DNA of 64,000 nt from Phocoena phocoena (GCF_963924675.1 NC_089226.1:49555124-49619123); one strand, 5' to 3'; shown: positions 51,791 through 63,180, counted from the stretch's first letter. Notes: generated by a model from the letters alone, not told the origin. A program made the numbers and translations.

Positions 51791-54189
51791 CTTTATTATT
51801 TCTCCCCCTCTACTCTCCCTCCCACTACCCCTAGGGCTTTTCATTCTTGAACATGAAAGTGAAAATTGGTTTCAGGTGCAGAGTTCACAGTTGTTATGTA
51901 ATACCAGCTGCCATAGCATCCCTGCAGGCTTCCTTACATAGTGCCTGATTGTCACAGGGTCTTCAAAATTGGGATGGGCCTTGACATAAGGGATGCTGTC
52001 ACTGCTGTCTGCCAGTCTTACTGCTCGGAACAAGAACCAGTGCTTTCTGTAGGTTAGAAGTAAACCAAAAAGCAATGGATAAATGAAGAACTACAGAACT
52101 CTGTTCTAACAAAGTCAATCAAAGCTATGTTGTTTTGTCCTAGTTTTCTGAATCACACATTGTAGTTACTGACACCAAATATTTTATTTAAGGTTTGCCT
52201 TTAGAATGTCCCATCAGAATGATTTGCAAGGCCATTGTAAAGAGATTCCCATGGGAACACGAGGTGTTCTGTTTATTTAGAGAAAACCACACTTCCCAAA
52301 ATGAAAGCATATAGACAGAAACACAAAGTAGAACCTGTCTTTGGCTTCTTTTCTCATCCTGTCTCCTACCACTAGAATTAGAATGCAAATTCATTGTCCT
52401 CTTTCTTTATGTTAAGTACTGGGGACACAGTGGTGACTGTGGTATGGGATTCCCAGTCTGGTGCAGAGGCATAAGTATCACCTGATATTTAAAACCTCTG
52501 TTATCTATCCCATGGTCAGGATTCTCCTACCACATATTATTCGTTCCCTGGAGATTTCTCTGGACGTTAGTCTAACATTGCAGTGTTAGTCTACCATGCT
52601 TCTGTCTCTAAAGCTATGCTTCTTTCCCCAACCGTTTTTACACTCATCCTCTGAATTCCTATGACCTCTGCATATCTCAGCCTTTATATAACTAGAGCTT
52701 AGCAATCAATCACCTTTATTATTTTTTGGCCCAGCCTCTGTAAATTTTAGTCGTTTCGTTTTTTTTTTTAAAGGGAATCACTTTTTCCTGAATAATAAAA
52801 AAAAAAAGTCATGAATCTGATTCCTCACATACCAAACCCCTGCCCTGATGTGGGAAGGTCCCCTGAACACTTCTGGAGCAGCCATGAGTAGGTTCCACTT
52901 AGAAGAAGCACCAATGCCTATTCTCCGTGACTTTAGGAAGTAGCCTAGTGGTGCCATTCTAAGAGTGGACCCTGCTTGAGGTAAGATGTGGCATAGGCCT
53001 GGGGCCATTTCTCACACTTGAAAAAGTGACACCCTCACTACCCTCCCCACCCCCACCCCAGGGAAGACAGCTGTAATTCACAGCTTTACCCATATATCGC
53101 TTAATTTCCCAAAATCAGTTGTCATTATCAAAACTGTCTAATACTAACTCCTTTTATGAAATTAACTCACCCGAGGCTGAGACTTCTGAAGCACATGGCT
53201 TTGACAGACTGTGAATGTGTTTCAGGGACTATGAGGAGATAAAGCAGTGAGACTCATTGCCCTTTGGTTTCAGGAAACAGTACCTCATATTACACTCCTC
53301 CTCTATAGAAAAGCATACAAAAAGCCCTTTTCAACAGCCCTGAACAATTTCCCCACCAAAAGATAGTTGGTCCTGGGCCTATGCAAATAAAAGAATAGAG
53401 CCTTCGGGGTTTGCAGCTGAATCAGACTAATCTCGTGCCTAGTTCATCAACTGGGCAAAATAGATGAAACCAATTTACTTTTCATGGTTATGTGTTGACT
53501 TGAGGCTCATCGTGAATCAGAAGGCTTATAGCAAATGACACTGGAGGGGGCCGACCCTTATGCTACATTGTCTTCCTTACTTCTCTTTTCAAAGTTTCAA
53601 GGCTAGATTTAGCAGCAATTAGAACCAGTGATATAGGGTCCTCCTCAATTTTTTTATCTTCTTAATTGACCCAGCGTTTTCTTGATGAATTAACAGAGTA
53701 AAATCCTCCGAGCCCTGTAGTGTGTGCTGATGAAGTTTTTGTCTCGTAAATGAAACAAGCAGACATTTGCTTTTGAATGTTCTTCTTTGGGAAATAAAAT
53801 GGAAGATGAAATAAAAGGTCCAGAAATGCTGGTAATGTAGCAGTAAACTATTGGAAGGACCCTCTCCTTGAACTCAGTGGGTTCCTTTTAAGTAGGAATG
53901 CTGGATATGAGGCCATAGTGCTGCATTTCTCAGTGTCAGACGGAAGGCGGTCTCTTAGACGGCCAGCCTCCAGTTGTTCCTTAGACTTATGACCTTCGAT
54001 CACCTGACACTGTAATACTGCTAAACAGCTTTATGGGGGTGAAGGGATTTGGGGAATAGTTCAAGGAGGGAGAGAGCGGGGAAATTAACCCTGAAGTGGG
54101 TCTGTTTCCTGGGTTGCAGAGCAGGACTTGTAGCTGTGGTTTGTGATTGGTTGTTAGTCCACCGTAATTTTCCTTTTTTCTCTTCTCAG

Positions 54190-54240
54190 GGGGACAAGAA
54201 GACTTCATTCTTTCTTATGAGCCTGTCACGAGACAGGAAA
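54190..54240 (+). CDS. DLG2: DLG2 exon: HOOK-to-GK linker
   Basis: The 51-nt exon lies between ttctcttctcag and GTAAGT, in phase 1 on both sides: two bases, 16 codons (GQEDFILSYEPVTRQE) and one base. The LSYEPV strand is the part of the split SH3 that returns after the HOOK, so this exon completes the SH3 fold and leads into GK. The DLG2 sequence I remember has Leu where this one has Phe (GQED-L-ILSYEPV); the codon here is TTC, so one base could account for the change. The frame is open and both splice sites are strong. A short-type CHR SINE begins about 300 nt downstream in the intron. Confidence 0.96.
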
Positions 54241-54546
54241 GTAAGTTTCCTAGCATGCTTTGGTTCCTGATTGACACCATTACAGAAGGGAAAGAGTGAA
54301 GGACCAAGGAAAATAAACTCCTTAATAGTCAGCGGTTCCCAGGCCAGACCGTGCTCTCTCTTTGGCCCTGTGACCAAGCAAACAGCTTCCCTGCTGAATG
54401 TGGGCAATGACAGCTCCCAAGAGAATGGAACTGCCCTCCAGATGGGAGAGAGCACATCCAAATCATAAAGAGCCCCACCTGCAGGATCGATGCATAAAAT
54501 CTCCATGCAGATTGACATCCGCTCAGTATTAAGAAGGGCTTTTTAG

Positions 54547-54743
54547 GGCTTCCCTGGTGGTGCAGTGGTTGAGAGTCTGCCTGCCGATGCGGGGGACACG
54601 GGTTCGTGCCCCGGTCTGGGAAGATCCCACATGCCACGGAGCGGCTGGGCCCGTGAGCCATGGCCGCTGAGCCTGCGCGTCTGGAGCCTGTGCTCCGCAA
54701 TGGGAGAGGCCACAACAGTGAGAGGCCCGCGTACCGCAAAAAA
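54547..54743 (+). mobile_element. Short-form CHR SINE, young, with 16-bp target duplication
   Basis: Head ggcttccctggtggtgcagt, body with gcggctgggcccgtgagcca, and a pure A tail. The perfect duplication aagaagggctttttag occurs at 54531-54546 and 54744-54759. It is close in sequence to the copy at 54971. Confidence 0.95.
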
Positions 54744-54970
54744 AAGAAGGGCTTTTTAGCAGACCTGTTGTAAGGTATAAGCTACCTTCTAGGCTGCTCC
54801 GAAGCCTGGGAGGAATTTATACAGAGGCTAATGGCATCAGAGGAGGAATTGTACCAAATGAACTTTAGAGTTCCTTGTAACCCCATGATTACAAAGGAAT
54901 TGGGAAAATCCAAGCAGAGTATGGAGAGTATTTTGAGCTAAGGAAAAGAAATTATAAAAACATAAGGTGT

Positions 54971-55163
54971 GGGCTTCCCTGGTGGCGCAGTGGTTGAGAG
55001 TCGCCTGCCGATGCAGGGGACACCGGTTCGTGCCCCGGTCTGGGAAGATCCCACATGCCGCGGAGCGGCTGGGCCCGTGAGCCATGGCCGCTGAGCCTGC
55101 GCGTCCGGAGCCTGTGGTCCGCAACGGGAGAGGCCCGCGTACCGCAAAAAAACCCCAAAAAAC
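54971..55163 (+). mobile_element. Short-form CHR SINE, young, with 14-bp target duplication
   Basis: It has the same subfamily features as the copy at 54547. The perfect duplication aaaacataaggtgt occurs at 54957-54970 and 55164-55177. Confidence 0.95.
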
Positions 55164-55361
55164 AAAACATAAGGTGTCATTACTGCAGATGATTACTTTT
55201 TAAAGCCATTGCCTAAACAATGGTCAAATAGCTACTTTTTCTCCCATTCAATTGACTAAATTCAGTAGTTGTTTTGACATTGTGTAGGCATAACTGTAGA
55301 GTAAGCAAAACCTCTCCAAATGTTTCTTTTCATTGACAGACACTGCAGTTGTTTTTCCCTG

Positions 55362-55447
55362 CAGAAAGTAGACTCAGCCAACACACTGGGTATTAAACAT
55401 TCCAGAAAGTAGATAAATTCCAGAAAGTAGACTCAGCCAACACACTG
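55362..55447. repeat. 59-bp tandem duplication
   Basis: The 27-nt block from cagaaagtagact to aacacactg occurs at 55362-55388 and 55421-55447, 59 bp apart, with a partial third start (ccagaaagtaga) at 55402. Confidence 0.9.
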
Positions 55448-55602
55448 TGTTAAACATCAATTTCCTTATGCAGGGCTATATGGGCAGTTTATCCACCGAA
55501 GTAATACCCTTACCAGTTCTTGGCGTTTGGCAGTTTTGCCTTAAGAGCACAGTGGTTTCCAAGTCTTTCTCCTCATCTGCATCTTCCTTTCCATTTCTGC
55601 AG

Positions 55603-55704
55603 TAAACTATACCCGGCCAGTGATTATCCTGGGCCCCATGAAGGATCGGATCAATGATGACTTGATATCTGAATTCCCTGACAAATTTGGCTCCTGTGTG
55701 CCTC
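55603..55704 (+). CDS. DLG2: DLG2 exon: start of guanylate-kinase-like domain
   Basis: The 102-nt exon lies between tttctgcag and GTAAGT, in phase 1 on both sides: two bases completing an Ile codon, 33 codons and one base. The peptide opens [18 protein letters not shown] and ends [18 protein letters not shown] is the first strand and loop of the GK fold. Where active guanylate kinases carry a GxxGxGK-(S/T) phosphate loop, this has GPMKDRIND without the key lysine, consistent with the catalytically dead GK domain of MAGUKs that acts as a phosphopeptide-binding module. The exon sits between + oriented and - oriented short CHR SINEs. A 59-bp tandem duplication lies about 160-240 nt upstream. Confidence 0.97.
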
Positions 55705-55974
55705 GTAAGTATCTAAACAAAGCTTGTCTCCTTTTGAGATGATAAAATGTAATTCTGTTCCTCCAGTAGTCTCTCCAGTGATTCAGATACCATCAGCTAC
55801 CTAGTTTCCAGGCATCTCATTTAATTTTCCTCACCGAACACGTTTCATCTACGCTGCCATGTGTTGTTCTCTATTTAGTGAGTAAATGATGTGGTCCCCT
55901 AGAGGGCAGGATGAATCCTTTCTTTGTATCTCCCATAGCATTTAAAATAGCATAGGTTTGTTTATTTTTAAAAA

Positions 55975-56312
55975 GGGACCTCCCTGGTGGTCCAGTGGTA
56001 ATGAATCCGCCTTACGATGCAGGGGATGCGGGTTCCATCCCTGGTCAGGGAACTAAGATTCCACATGCCACGGGGCAACTAAGCCTGCGTGCCTCACCTA
56101 GAGCCCACGTGCCACAAACTACAGAGCCCACGCACCCTGGAGCCTGCGCACCACAACCAGAGAAGAGAAAAACCTGCAGGCCACAACTCGAGAGAAGCCC
56201 ACGCACTACAGCAAAGAGCCCACGCGCTGCAACGAAAGATCCTGCATGCTGCAGCTAAGACCCGATACAGCCAAAAATAAATAAATAAATAATATATATA
56301 TTTTTTAATAAA
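55975..56312 (+). mobile_element. CHR-type SINE, long form, with displaced target duplication
   Basis: Head ggacctccctggtggtccag, body and a TAAA-rich tail. The repeat taaaatagcatagg is found at 55943-55956 and 56313-56326, but 18 nt separate the left copy from the SINE head. Confidence 0.85.
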
Positions 56313-57764
56313 TAAAATAGCATAGGATTATTGATAGGCATCGGTATGTTCTTATTGATTGATGGAAATGCCACTGAAGTATCTTTTCCCATAGAATAAC
56401 ATTACCGAACCAGGTTCACTGAGATGCCGAGGTTTGCAACAAAGAAAGGGTTAATTCACAAGGCAGCCAAGTGAGGAGACTGGAGAACGAATCTCAGACT
56501 CTCAGAATCTCAGACTCTCTGCCTCCTCGAAGGCGAGAAACGGGATATTTGTGGGACGAAGGAGCAGGGCGGTCTGAGGTGTGGGGAGCATGGGGAAGGG
56601 TGATTGGAAATAAGAAAAAGGTGAGGTAAATGTCATTCTGTGCAGGTGCAAGTAAGCTACAGGCTTCCTCGTGGCAAGCATGTTCAGAAAATCGCAGCAT
56701 TAGCATGTTCTGAGGGTGGAGTTTGGGACCCCCTGATGTCAGGTCACCAAGTGGACATTGGCACTTGCCCAGTTGGAGGGTCGGTGGTCTTAACCAGCTC
56801 AAGCTCGAACTGGACGCAGCTGACTCTGAGTTCCTGAAAAACAGCTCAGGCAAACACATCGTTTGGGTTGTGTGACGCTTGGAGGACCTGCAAGGTTTTT
56901 TTGTAACAACAAAGTGAGCTCAATCAGTGAAGGCAGGTTACAGGTTTAATGGATCTAACTGATGATCACCCTCAGTTACAAGAAAAGAGATCAGAAACAA
57001 AGCCATCTATTAAAATCACCTCAGGATGACTTAGGGCCGTGTGTCATTGCAAAACAAAATAGCCTTTCCCAAGTGTTTCACAGCCTCAGGAGTTGGGAAG
57101 ATGCAGACAAGAAGGATTATAAAATTTTAACCCACTCTCCTGGCCACTGCAAACTTTAATCTGCTTTCTTGTCATTATGGACAATCATCAGGTCCCCTGG
57201 TCCCTCTGGTACACTCAGGGCTACATGCCTGTAAGAAGCTATCTGCTCTCCTTCCTCCCATTCGCCACCCACCCACTCACCACTTCCATCTCTACTCCCA
57301 CTGTGTCACATAAAAATACATAGAGGCCTTCTGTGTACATAGACAAACCCACCAAGGAATTTTAATTTATTAGATCATCGAGCTCTTAAATCTGATCTCA
57401 ACAGATATTTCTTTCTCACTCTGCAGTTTTTAAGCTTTATGCTCTGAAGTGTCTTTTACATTTCAAGACTGCAAATGTCTCCTGGAATACAGAAGAATAG
57501 CAAGAATTGCATGTGTGCAGTACATGGGCAGGAGGGAACTAGGACGACTGTGCTATCTCATGAAACTGTTCCCAGCAAGGATTCTGGGAAGAGACCTTGT
57601 CACAGAGCATACCCTGAGAGAGACTCCAGATAGAAATGATCAGGTCAAACCCTAGGCCATTCGTCACAGCTCCCAGCTTGTTCCTCCACTTTTGAAAGAA
57701 AAAAAATCCTTTAACACCATTTTTACTTCCCCTCCACCTTGCATAGTCTCCTCTTTCTCTTTTT

Positions 57765-58183
57765 TTAATTAATAGCACTATTTTATGAAAATCAATACAT
57801 GTTCATTGTACAAAACATGGAAAATGATAAAAAGTTAAACAAGAAAATAAAAATACAGAATCCCACAAGGTACCCAGAAGTAACATCACTGCTAATATTT
57901 TCATAGATTTCTACCTATTCTTTCTTTTCATGCATTTTCTCCCATGATTAGGCACATATTAGATAGATAGATAGATATTTTTTGCTTAATATCATTTAAA
58001 ATTTTATAACTTTTAAATGATTATTATATCATAATTAATACTTTCTCACTTATGGGTATTTTGGGTTTTCTCTACTTTTCAATATTACGAATTATAACTC
58101 AAATACAATTATAATTATGTGTTATAATTATTTATAATTTATAAATTAATGTAGTGAATATCTTTAAGGATAAAACTTCATCC
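57765..58183. repeat. Old AT-rich interspersed-repeat-like stretch
   Basis: It contains acatgttcattgtacaaaac and acatggaaaatgataaaaag, resembling the end of an old LINE, plus a (GATA)n run near 57961-57976. I cannot classify it. Confidence 0.35.
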
Positions 58184-58192
58184 AGTTTTGAT

Positions 58193-58194
<2 letters not shown>

Positions 58195-58226
<32 letters not shown>

Positions 58227-58402
58227 GGTACACGGGCCTCTCACTGTTGTGGCCTCTCCCGTTGTGGAGCAGAGGCTCCGGCCATGGCTCATGGGCCCAG
58301 CCGCTCCGCGGCATGTGGGATCTTCCCGGACCGGGGCACAAACCTGCGTCCCCCGCATCGGCAGGCGGACTCTCAACCACTGCGCCACCAGGGAAGCCCC
58401 AA
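58195..58402 (-). mobile_element. Short-form CHR SINE, young, antisense
   Basis: A long T-run (reversed tail), then gcggtacacgggcctctcac, ending in gcgccaccagggaagcccc. The target duplication agttttgataa occurs at 58184-58194 and 58403-58413. It is the same subfamily as 54547 and 54971 in the opposite orientation. Confidence 0.94.
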
Positions 58403-58719
58403 AGTTTTGATAAGTTTTAAAGATGGATTTCTAGGAAGAATATCTGGGTAAAAGATCAAAAATATTTTAACATTTTTTTAATGTTAAGGATAAATTATAT
58501 TTAACCCAATATATCCAGAACAATACCATTTCAGTTGTAATCAGTATAAAAATTATTGAGGTATTTCATAATTTTTGGTAGTAAGTCTTGGAAATCCACT
58601 GTGTATTGTACATGTATGGACCAGCCCCATTTTAAGTGCTCTTGAATGGGGCTGCTGGTGACCACACTGAGCAATGCAGGTATAGAATGTGTCTTACTCC
58701 CTCCTGTATTCTTTGTTTT

Positions 58720-58976
58720 TAATACAATTTTTAAAGATTACTTTCCATTTACAGTTATTGCAAAATTATTGGCTATATTCCCAGTGTTGTACAATACATC
58801 CTTGAGCCTATCTTACACCCAGTAGTTTGTACCTCCCACCCCCTCACCCCTAATATTGCCCCTCCCCCCATAACCACTAGTTTGTTTTCTGTATCTGTGA
58901 GTTTGCTTCTTTTTTGTTACATTCACTAGTTTGTTGTATTTCTTAGATTCCACATATAAGTGATATCATGTGACGT
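58720..58976 (-). repeat. L1 3' UTR fragment, antisense
   Basis: It contains ccctccccccataaccacta and attccacatataagtgatat, typical of reversed L1 3' UTR. Confidence 0.7.
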
Positions 58977-59745
58977 TTATCTTAACTTTTTTTTTTTATT
59001 TATAACGTTAAATTATTTTCCCTTCTCTTCTTACCAAAAAGTTTAACCATTTCTATCTATGGTTAGAGTTGATGACTTTTAGTCCCTCCTTAACTGTGAC
59101 CATCTCATTTTACATCTTTTTAAATCCCCGAATATATTTATACTGCATGTCCATTTTTTAATGAGACATTATTTTACTTCTTTGCTTGTCCCATAATCTT
59201 TTATCATGTGCTAGACATAGTGATGCTACATTATTGGGCATCTGGATTTTGTTATCTTCCTTTATAGAATATTAAATTTTTGTTCTGGCAGGTAATAATT
59301 TGCTGACAAATCAGCTTCTTCCAGTTTTGACTTGGTTTTAGGGTTTGTGAAGGTGGATCTAGAGTAAGTCGAGAGTAACCTCATAACATGCGGCCCTTCT
59401 GGCGTCTCAACCAAATGCACAGTCTTCAGAGTCTCCTAGCACTACATGACCTCTAGACACTCCATTTGGAAATGAAAATGGAGTAAATGCGGAGTCCCTT
59501 CGTGTTGCTCTTAAGTATTACAGCCCAACACTGCCTGTTGTCTGATGCCTGAAAATATATTTCCATATATTTTATCTAGTTTTATAGTCTTTACAGTGGG
59601 AGGCTAAGCCTGGGACCTGCTACTATGTCATGGTCCTTCATATTACATATTTTTATATATCTATGCTGAGGGTGTAAAAATATGTGTATAAAGGAAGTTT
59701 ATGAGTATAAAGTTACCTTATTTTCATCTTTTTTGTTTTATAAAG

Positions 59746-59918
59746 ATACTACGAGGCCAAAGCGTGACTACGAGGTGGATGGCAGAGACTATCACTTTGT
59801 CATTTCCAGAGAACAGATGGAGAAAGACATCCAAGAGCACAAGTTTATAGAAGCTGGCCAGTACAATGACAACTTGTATGGAACCAGTGTGCAGTCTGTG
59901 AGATTTGTAGCAGAAAGG
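59746..59918 (+). CDS. DLG2: DLG2 exon: GK domain, GMP-binding subdomain
   Basis: The 173-nt exon lies between ttttataaag and GTATGT, entering in phase 1 and leaving in phase 0: two bases giving His with the previous exon, then 57 codons. The peptide includes [18 protein letters not shown], then [20 protein letters not shown], then [16 protein letters not shown]. The Arg/Tyr/Glu positions of the nucleoside-monophosphate subdomain ([23 protein letters not shown]) are kept. In DLG-family GK domains this surface recognises phosphorylated partners such as SAPAP/GKAP. The acceptor has AAAG rather than a pyrimidine before AG but follows a T-rich tract. An ATG about 60 nt upstream at 59682 is intronic and not a start. 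Confidence 0.97.
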
Positions 59919-61973
59919 GTATGTTCCCCAATCATCTTACATCTCCCCTGAAGAAGGTTCCCAGGTGGCAAACTGCATTTTTTTGGTCATTACTCTTTCC
60001 TGATTTCAGTTGTAAATTTTGATTAAATATTCCTTTTAAGACCTCTAAGCAGAGAATCCCTTTAGAGCAAGATCATTAATCTTTATTCTAATCTCAATAA
60101 AGACTGATCTGGCGGGGAGAGGAGGAAAGGGAGCTTATAAACCTAAAGGCAATTAACAGCTTGAAGCTTATGGAGATTCACTTTGTCCTTGACTCATTTA
60201 TCTTTGGCCACAACATTGAATTTACTTTAAAAACTTTGTCACTCTTCTTTGTTGTTTAGATCAGGGTCCTCAATTCTTTTTGTTAGCAAGAGTTAACTTT
60301 TCATCTCCCTGAAAACTGGAGATCCTCCTGGTGGAGGGGTAGGTAGATGGGGAGGACTGCCTGGCCTGTTGCTGGCAGATATTTTAACTCAGAGGAGGTG
60401 TAGATGCTGTGATTCCCCTCCTCCTGATGATTTCAAGGGCGTGGAAATGAGAAGAACGTTCAAGAGAGAATAGGACAGGAAAGCACTTCAGTGTACCTTT
60501 AAGATCTGCCTAAGGAAAGATCCTAATCTCCTGTGAACACAGAACCAATTTCATAGAAGAAAAAAAAGAGTTAAGAGGCAATCACATTTGTTGGATTGAT
60601 TTGATTTGACACAACCTTTTCCCCTCCTTTTAATGTATTGGTTAAAAAGATTAAACAAGAAATGTTCCTGTCTGTCTGAGAACACAGTAAGAAGGTGGGT
60701 CTGCTTTCTTCTCTCTGGAAAGTTGGCTTCTTTGAGCTATATCATACTGTTTCGAGTCAGCTTCCCGGATAATGGCATCTATTCTCGTAGACACAACCTT
60801 TGTTATAGCGAAGTGTTCTGGCCAGTGAATAATCGAACTGCATTTAGACATTTCATTATAACTGCTGCATTTCACAGATAGCAAACTTGGAATTGATTTA
60901 AGTGGTAAAGGCTTGAGCCATCTTAGTGTGTTTCTCCTATAAAAGCTCAAGTACTCACTGGACTCTCTTCATTTTTACATGGATATTATGGATGAGTTTT
61001 TATCCCCTTTTATTGATTTAGGACTGTTTCTATTTGCATAGTGTGCTTTTTCTCTTCTTTTGTAAAGCTCTTTAGCCTCGGGGCAATGAAGCCATTTCCC
61101 TCCAGGAGGCAGAATATGATGTGAGGCAAATGTGTCTGTTTTTCCAGAAATACTTTATAAAGCAGCTCCTTGCTCTGAGCTCTCATTGCAGTGGAAAGCA
61201 AGTTAAATGAGGTGTGCTATAGTGTAACAGGGTTTTTATTTGTTAAGAAACAAGATATTTAGACACTATGCAAGCCTATCTCTCAACATTTAAGATAAAA
61301 TATTTAAGGTAACTCTTTGTGTCTGTCCTTGCTTTATACTAGACTGAGCATATCGAAGGCAGGATACATATAAACACTCAGCAAATGTTTATGGGATTGT
61401 TCTAAACTCACATTACCATTCTTCCAGATTTAACGTTGGTCAGGGTGAGACAATAAGGTATCTATTTATTTCAACCAATAAGACTTGGGTTTGAGACTTT
61501 GGGCAAGTTAGTATTTTTAAGCCTTAGTCTTTTCTTCTGTAAAATGCAGTTGATAATATGAACCTCATAGGTAGGGAATTTCTTCTTTGACAATTTGGGA
61601 ATTTCTTTTTGACAGTTGTTTTCAAATATGGTTTATGAGCGTTTCATGAGGGTGGACTCAGTCATATTACATATGGCTACACAGCTTCCTTGTGCAGAGC
61701 ATCAGGTATTTATTTAAGGAAATAAAGTTAACTGAAATAACACAAGTAAATTATCTATCCCAGTGACAGACGCTTATATAAATTATTGCAAACATTTGGT
61801 TATAACCCTGTATATCAACTTTTGTTTATGCTTTGCAGTGATTCTTTTTCAAAATTTGAAATCCAGTATCTTTTACCTCCCTCTAAAACATACTTACTTT
61901 TTTTTTTCCTTTTTGGTTTGATTATGATCATTCTTCCTGGATTAACTCCATGTTTTTCTTTTCTTTCTTCCAG
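59919..61973 (+). other. DLG2 intron between GK exons
   Basis: 2.06 kb of essentially unique sequence. A faint MIR-like stretch lies at 61465-61570 (-). Nothing else is recognised. Confidence 0.8.
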
Positions 61974-62083
61974 GGCAAACACTGTATACTTGACGTATCA
62001 GGAAATGCTATCAAGCGGTTACAAGTTGCCCAGCTCTATCCCATTGCCATCTTCATTAAACCCAAGTCTCTGGAACCTCTGAT
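61974..62083 (+). CDS. DLG2: DLG2 exon: GK domain core, middle part
   Basis: The 110-nt exon lies between tttctttcttccag and GTAAGT, entering in phase 0 and leaving in phase 2: 36 codons and two bases (AT, presumably completing Met with the next exon). The peptide reads [20 protein letters not shown], then [16 protein letters not shown]. This is the conserved GK core strand (HCILDVSG) and the helix and strand leading to IFIKPKS. The final GK helices and the C-terminus, usually ending in IPSKEKL in DLG2, are beyond the window. No disruption is seen. Confidence 0.97.
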
Positions 62084-62959
62084 GTAAGTGGAGGACAGCA
62101 GCGGCCTTCATCCAGCCCCCTGTTCCGTACGACAGAGCAAATTGTTAACAGCGCTTTGTCATAAATGCTTACAAATGGGAACTGCCATTGTTGATTTTTT
62201 TTTTTAAGAATTCCCTTTTTTAATGATAGGTGAAAGTTCTTTTGAACCACTGGAGACATAATGTCAATAATTCCTTAAAATGTCTTCACTAATGTTTCTT
62301 GATTTTTGTTTTCATTTCACAAGTTGTTTTTGTGTGTGTGATATTTTCATTTTGTCTTACAGTTTTGAAGGTAGGTTGGTTTGTTTTGTTTTTGTTTTAT
62401 CTTGCTTTGCTTTCCAAATGATAGGAAGCAATCATCTTTAAATTATCTCTTACTTTGGAGAGCAGTTCCACTAGTAAATTTTTTTAAATGTGTGGGTTTT
62501 CATAGAGGGAGCAAACAATATTTTAGACTCTTTGCGTTGGCATTTCACGTTGTTATAGCATAGAATTCTCATGTTTCTTAATTAAAACCTCATGTTATGT
62601 AGACCGCTATCCTTAATAGGGCGTTTTCTTAGTGGCCTTTCAGTAAAACATCTACAAGCTTAACCAAAGGCTCCAGACCTGTGTACATTTATAAACAAGG
62701 GGAAAATGCATGACTTGGATTTTTTTGTTCTTTTTATCTTTAAGCGAATGTGTAAAATATCTTCCTGCAAAAATCAGTAAACAAAATGGGCAGATATTCA
62801 TGATCTGGCTGTAAAGTAACAATATTTTTTGTGCCAATTTGATACAAATTGGTGGCATTATTTTGTAGACCACTCTCATACAAAAGTGACGCTGCAGTAG
62901 CCATAAAAGTAGCTGAGCAAAAAGGCTAAGAGCAGGGACTTGAAAATTAATCAGGCTAG

Positions 62960-63180
62960 GTTTGGTTCTTTCCTTTGCCACTGTTCAGTTATGTGAGCTC
63001 AGGCAATTTGCTTAACATCTGTAAGATTTAGTTCCTCACCTCTAAACTAAGCACATTGATGATGCAGACCTCATAGAGCTAGTGTCAAGGTTAAACAGCG
63101 TCTTGAATGTAGAGTTCTCCATATGGTCTTTGGCATATAATAAGCACTCACTAAATGGTAGCTATTATTACTATAAAAGA
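62960..63180 (-). repeat. MIR remnant, antisense
   Basis: It contains gcaatttgcttaacatctgt, gcatataataagcactcact and aaatggtagctattatta. Confidence 0.65.

Larger units (their letters stand above)
46876..54189 (+). other. DLG2 intron before the HOOK-GK linker exon
   Basis: 7.3 kb with MIR remnants near 50230-50400, 50560-50690 and 51570-51790 and no CHR SINE or young L1. The remainder shows nothing I can classify. Confidence 0.8.
54241..55602 (+). other. DLG2 intron with two young CHR SINEs
   Basis: 1.36 kb. Two short-type CHR SINEs in + orientation and a 59-bp tandem duplication take up about a third of it. Confidence 0.85.
55705..59745 (+). other. DLG2 intron inside the GK-coding part
   Basis: 4.0 kb with a long CHR SINE (+), a short CHR SINE (-), an old AT-rich repeat-like stretch (57765-58183) and an antisense L1 3' end (58720-58976). 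56340-57760 and 58990-59740 show nothing I can classify. Confidence 0.85.

Noticed and set aside
54049..54270. 73-residue frame overlapping the linker exon
   Set aside because: It starts in intron and overlaps exon 54190-54240 only by chance. The DLG2 peptide is read in a different frame.
58195..58402. Exonisation of the antisense SINE: long T-run followed by tggagcag as an acceptor
   Set aside because: The tract and AG are suggestive, as in Alu exons, but I see no good GT donor downstream inside the element and have no transcript evidence.
59682..59951. ATG-initiated frame containing the GK exon
   Set aside because: The ATG and the last residues are intronic. Splice sites at 59745/59746 and 59918/59919 define the coding part.
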